From positions 58,455 to 122,454 of the forward strand of contig LVBI01000007.1 of NCBI GenBank assembly GCA_001603145.1: 64,000 nucleotides of DNA, in the 5' to 3' direction. Position numbers and translations under genes: made by a program. The notes under the pieces are model-generated. The model was not told the origin of the DNA, did no database searches, and saw only the letters and a program-made list of their open reading frames with translations. The stretch's first letter is position 1. Every line of letters starts with the position of its first letter. This document shows positions 61,700-64,000 of this stretch, piece by piece. The stretch is from Spirochaetales bacterium Spiro_07. GTDB taxonomy: Bacteria; Spirochaetota; Spirochaetia; Treponematales; Treponemataceae.

Positions 61700-61843
61700 G
61701 CTATGCCGGGTTTGCGATTGGGCTTATTCTACGACTTTGGCTTAACCGGCAAACCCTGCAAGTTTTGCTTCGCAAAACTTGATAGCTGTTAAGCCCGTCG
61801 CATTATGCTATGCCGGGTTTGCGATTGGGCAAAACTTGATAGC
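61700..61843. repeat. Composite direct repeat (24 bp plus 15 bp)
   Basis: A 24-base sequence beginning GCTATGCCGGGTTTGCGATT occurs at 61700 and 61807. A GCAAAACTTGATAGC block is at 61772 and 61829. Between them is an AGTTTTGCTTCGCAAAACT hairpin. Confidence 0.75.
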
Positions 61844-61844
61844 C

Positions 61845-61931
61845 GTCATTGCGAGCGAAGCGAAGCAATCTAAAGATGTGCAGCAGCCTTTGGGAATGGA
61901 TTGCTTCGTCACTTCGTTCCTCGCAATGACA
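61845..61931. repeat. Large inverted repeat, GTCATTGCGAG-AAGCAATC type
   Basis: Opposed arms GTCATTGCGAG...AAGCAATC and GATTGCTT...CTCGCAATGAC across 87 bp. The sequence type is known as a widespread intergenic repeat in bacteria. A third element (GGTTGCTTCGACTCC type) with GAGCGTAG follows to about 62030. Confidence 0.75.
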
Positions 61932-62136
61932 CAGCCACCCGACAATGACAGTGCTACAGTGTTTGGTTGCTTCGACTCCGCTCAGCAACCGGGCTGGTCA
62001 TTGAACATTGGTTGGTGAGCGTAGCCGAACCAAGTCGTAGCGAGCGGACAGCAATAGCAATGTGTTTTTAAAATTAATGACTATCTCTAATCTTTATGTT
62101 AGAATTAATTCCGTAAAAAAAATTCAGAGGTATTTT

Positions 62137-63534
62137 ATGGAAAATCAGACAAAACAGAGGAACTCGTTCACAAGTTCGCTCGGCTTCGTTCTGGCGGCGG
62201 CAGGCAGTGCCGTCGGCTTGGGCAACATCTGGCGGTTCCCTTATCTTGCCGCAAAAGACGGCGGCGGGCTTTTTCTTGTGGTTTATCTTGCACTCGCATT
62301 GACTTTCGGCTTTGCACTTCTCATCACAGAAATTGCAATCGGCAGAAAGACACAGGAAAGTCCGCTGACAGCTTACAAGAAAATCAATTCAAAATGGGGC
62401 TTTCTCGGCATCTTCTCGTTCGTAGTTCCTTTCATTATTTACCCATATTACTGCGTAATCGGCGGCTGGGTAATGAAGTACATGTTCAGCTACCTCGCCT
62501 TTCAGGGGCAGGTTGCAGTTGCAGACGGCTATTTCGGCGGCTTCATCACGTCGCAGTGGCAGCCGATTTTTTACACAGTGCTTTTCGCGATTCTTTGCTT
62601 CATCATCGTCTACAAAGGCGTTGAGCACGGCATCGAAAAATATTCAAAGATTCTCATGCCGATTCTCGTTGTAATCGTTGTGTTCATCGCGGTTTATTCA
62701 ATGTTCATAAGCCACACGGACGAAAACGGCGTTACGCGCACCGGCTTGCAAGGCGCGGCTGTCTACTTTATTCCGAATTTTGAAGGGCTTACGTTCAAGA
62801 AATTCCTTACAGTCTGCCTTGACGCGATGGGTCAGCTTTTCTACTCGCTTTCAATCGCAATGGGCATCATGATTGCCTACGGCTCATACATGAAAAAAGA
62901 TGTGAACCTCGGCAAATCAGTCAACCAGATTGAGATTTTCGACACAGGCATCGCGCTTCTCGCCGGCATGATGATTATTCCGGCAGTTTTCGCATTCAGT
63001 GGCAAAGAAGGAATGTCGGCCGGTCCGGGGCTTATGTTCATCACATTGCCGAAGGTCTTCAACTCGCTCGGCAAGTTCGGCGAATTCATCGGCCTTATCT
63101 TCTTTGTTATGGTCATGTTCGCGGCGCTCACGTCGGCGGTTTCTATTCTTGAAGCAATCACTTCAAGCATGATGGACAAATTCAAGTGGAGCAGAAAAAA
63201 GTCAACACTCGTTATGGCGGCAAGTACCTTCGTCGTTTCGATTATCGTGTGCCTCGGCTACAACGTCTTCTACTTCGAGCTCAAGCTTCCGAACGGCAGC
63301 GTCGGCCAGATTCTCGACATCCTTGACTACGCAAGCAATAACTTCCTCATGCCGGTTGTTGGCCTGCTCACCTGCATCCTGATTGGCTGGGTTGCCAAGC
63401 CACAGACCACAATCGATGAAATCACCCTCAACGGCGAAAAATTCGCCCGCAAGGGGCTTTACATTGCAATGATCAAGTTCATCGCGCCAATCCTGCTGTT
63501 CATCATCCTGCTGACCGGCATCGGTATTCTGTAG
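62137..63534 (+). CDS. Sodium:neurotransmitter symporter family (SNF) transporter
   Basis: A 465-residue transporter with 11 or 12 transmembrane helices. The N-terminal RNSFTSSLGFVLAAAGSAVG and LGNIWRFPYLAAKDGGG motif is the signature of LeuT/SNF carriers, lining the sodium and substrate sites. These import amino acids or related amines with sodium. The track start is 25 codons early; the ATG at 62137 follows AGAGG and begins with the typical short polar N-terminus. Ligand unknown. Monocistronic. Confidence 0.94.
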   Translation: MENQTKQRNSFTSSLGFVLAAAGSAVGLGNIWRFPYLAAKDGGGLFLVVYLALALTFGFALLITEIAIGRKTQESPLTAYKKINSKWGFLGIFSFVVPFIIYPYYCVIGGWVMKYMFSYLAFQGQVAVADGYFGGFITSQWQPIFYTVLFAILCFIIVYKGVEHGIEKYSKILMPILVVIVVFIAVYSMFISHTDENGVTRTGLQGAAVYFIPNFEGLTFKKFLTVCLDAMGQLFYSLSIAMGIMIAYGSYMKKDVNLGKSVNQIEIFDTGIALLAGMMIIPAVFAFSGKEGMSAGPGLMFITLPKVFNSLGKFGEFIGLIFFVMVMFAALTSAVSILEAITSSMMDKFKWSRKKSTLVMAASTFVVSIIVCLGYNVFYFELKLPNGSVGQILDILDYASNNFLMPVVGLLTCILIGWVAKPQTTIDEITLNGEKFARKGLYIAMIKFIAPILLFIILLTGIGIL

Positions 63535-63598
63535 GCGTTTTGCATTGCTTTTCGCAGATTAATCCCTTGTTGTAGAACGTCTAATGCGAAAAGAAAAA

Positions 63599-63631
63599 AC
63601 CGGGCTCTAGGAAACAGCCCCAGAGCCCGGA
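63599..63631 (-). terminator. Terminator of the small downstream ORF
   Basis: Perfect CCGGGCTCT / AGAGCCCGG arms; T-run only in the minus direction, so it serves the gene at 63754-63939. Confidence 0.8.
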
Positions 63632-63753
63632 TAAAGCGTTTTGCGCAAATCTTAGGATATGGAGGAGATGCGCAAAACGGCAAATCTTGTAATTGATGTA
63701 CAACTTCCGCACGGTTTGCAGATGTGCACCAAATATGGAATGCAGCTAAATGA

Positions 63754-63939
63754 CTAAGCCAATTTCCTCAAATCTGATTCTTTGACTTTTATGATGATGT
63801 CACTGTAGCCGGTTTTCAGGTCGCGGGAAAGTTCCTTTACCTTGTAGTCAATTCCCTGTTTGCTGAGCTTTTCAAGAAGAGCCTCTCTTTCTGATGATGT
63901 GCGAGGAACAATCTTTGTTGTCTTTTCGAATAATTTCAT
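63754..63939 (-). CDS. Small hypothetical protein
   Basis: A 61-residue basic protein (MKLFEKTTKIVPRTSSEREA ... DIIIKVKESDLRKLA) with alternating charged residues and a beta-alpha-beta-like pattern; no cysteines or membrane segment. GGAGATTTTTTATG gives a good start signal and a terminator lies about 120 bp downstream, supporting a real gene. I do not recognise a family. Confidence 0.65.
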   Translation of the reverse strand: MKLFEKTTKIVPRTSSEREALLEKLSKQGIDYKVKELSRDLKTGYSDIIIKVKESDLRKLA

Positions 63940-64000
63940 AAAAAATCTCCTTAAACTGGAATATTTATTTGTAGTTGTAATATAATTGAGAAACAGATTG

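Noticed and set aside
1-64000. tRNA and rRNA genes
   Set aside because: Intergenic regions were scanned for GTTCRANNC-type T-arms with paired acceptor stems and none was convincing; a covariance-model scan could still find one.

Overview
The window looks like the chromosome of a spirochaete of the Treponema type, probably a host- or gut-associated, carbohydrate-fermenting species. This is inferred from gene content, not from a marker gene: fliS and flgN-like flagellar chaperones behind a textbook sigma-28 promoter, a PPi-dependent phosphofructokinase of the long form, a long-form serine hydroxymethyltransferase, a RodZ-type protein, a LolA-like protein, many lipoproteins including two with a poly-glycine run directly after the lipobox cysteine, a lone MglB-like lipoprotein and several sugar ABC systems. 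No rRNA or tRNA gene and no CRISPR array was seen.

Layout. 1-12.3 kb: edge-truncated M28 peptidase, RRM protein, poly-Gly lipoprotein, HD-GYP response regulator, hslO, PlsC-type acyltransferase, cardiolipin synthase, glyA, zinc-ribbon protein, oligopeptide-binding lipoprotein, rubredoxin. 12.3-16.5 kb: gatCAB operon ending in a degenerate aminotransferase-like gene. 16.6-20.8 kb: an accessory island with a frameshifted GNAT relic, a DUF gene, seven tandem Zur-box-like palindromes, a six-zinc-ribbon/nuclease/NUMOD1 protein, a small exported protein and the N-terminal stub of an MmeI-like methyltransferase, bounded by near-identical short direct repeats. 20.8-27.8 kb: PF06541 membrane protein, uvrD/pcrA with a receiver protein, rodZ-rimO, lolA. 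27.9-31.5 kb: uxuB-uxuA-gntR. 31.7-36.3 kb: ftsH, fliS-flgN, then a hicAB and lipoprotein cassette bounded by two identical terminator copies. 36.7-44.9 kb: polA, mglB-like gene, a TrpXYZ-type ABC operon, rpsU, phosphodiester glycosidase. 44.9-47.0 kb: divergent eda/kdgK. 47.1-54.6 kb: two sugar ABC operons, each with paired hairpins between the binding-protein gene and its permeases. 54.9-63.9 kb: a 7TM/degenerate GGDEF protein, GH5 glycanase, HtrA, pfp, an SNF transporter and a small ORF.

How the genes work together. UxuB, UxuA, KdgK and Eda form the hexuronate branch from fructuronate to pyruvate and glyceraldehyde-3-phosphate; UxaC is not in the window. The GH5 enzyme, the two sugar importers and PPi-PFK fit a plant-polysaccharide fermenter. 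The most unusual locus is the 17-20.8 kb island, where an array that matches the published Bacillus Zur consensus lies beside a gene for a protein rich in CxxC zinc ribbons with a PD-(D/E)XK-like nuclease core. Whether zinc, defence or both explain it cannot be settled from sequence alone. Several genes (HD-GYP regulator, eda, hicA) have well-spaced promoters whose predicted start site falls at the ATG, suggesting leaderless mRNAs.
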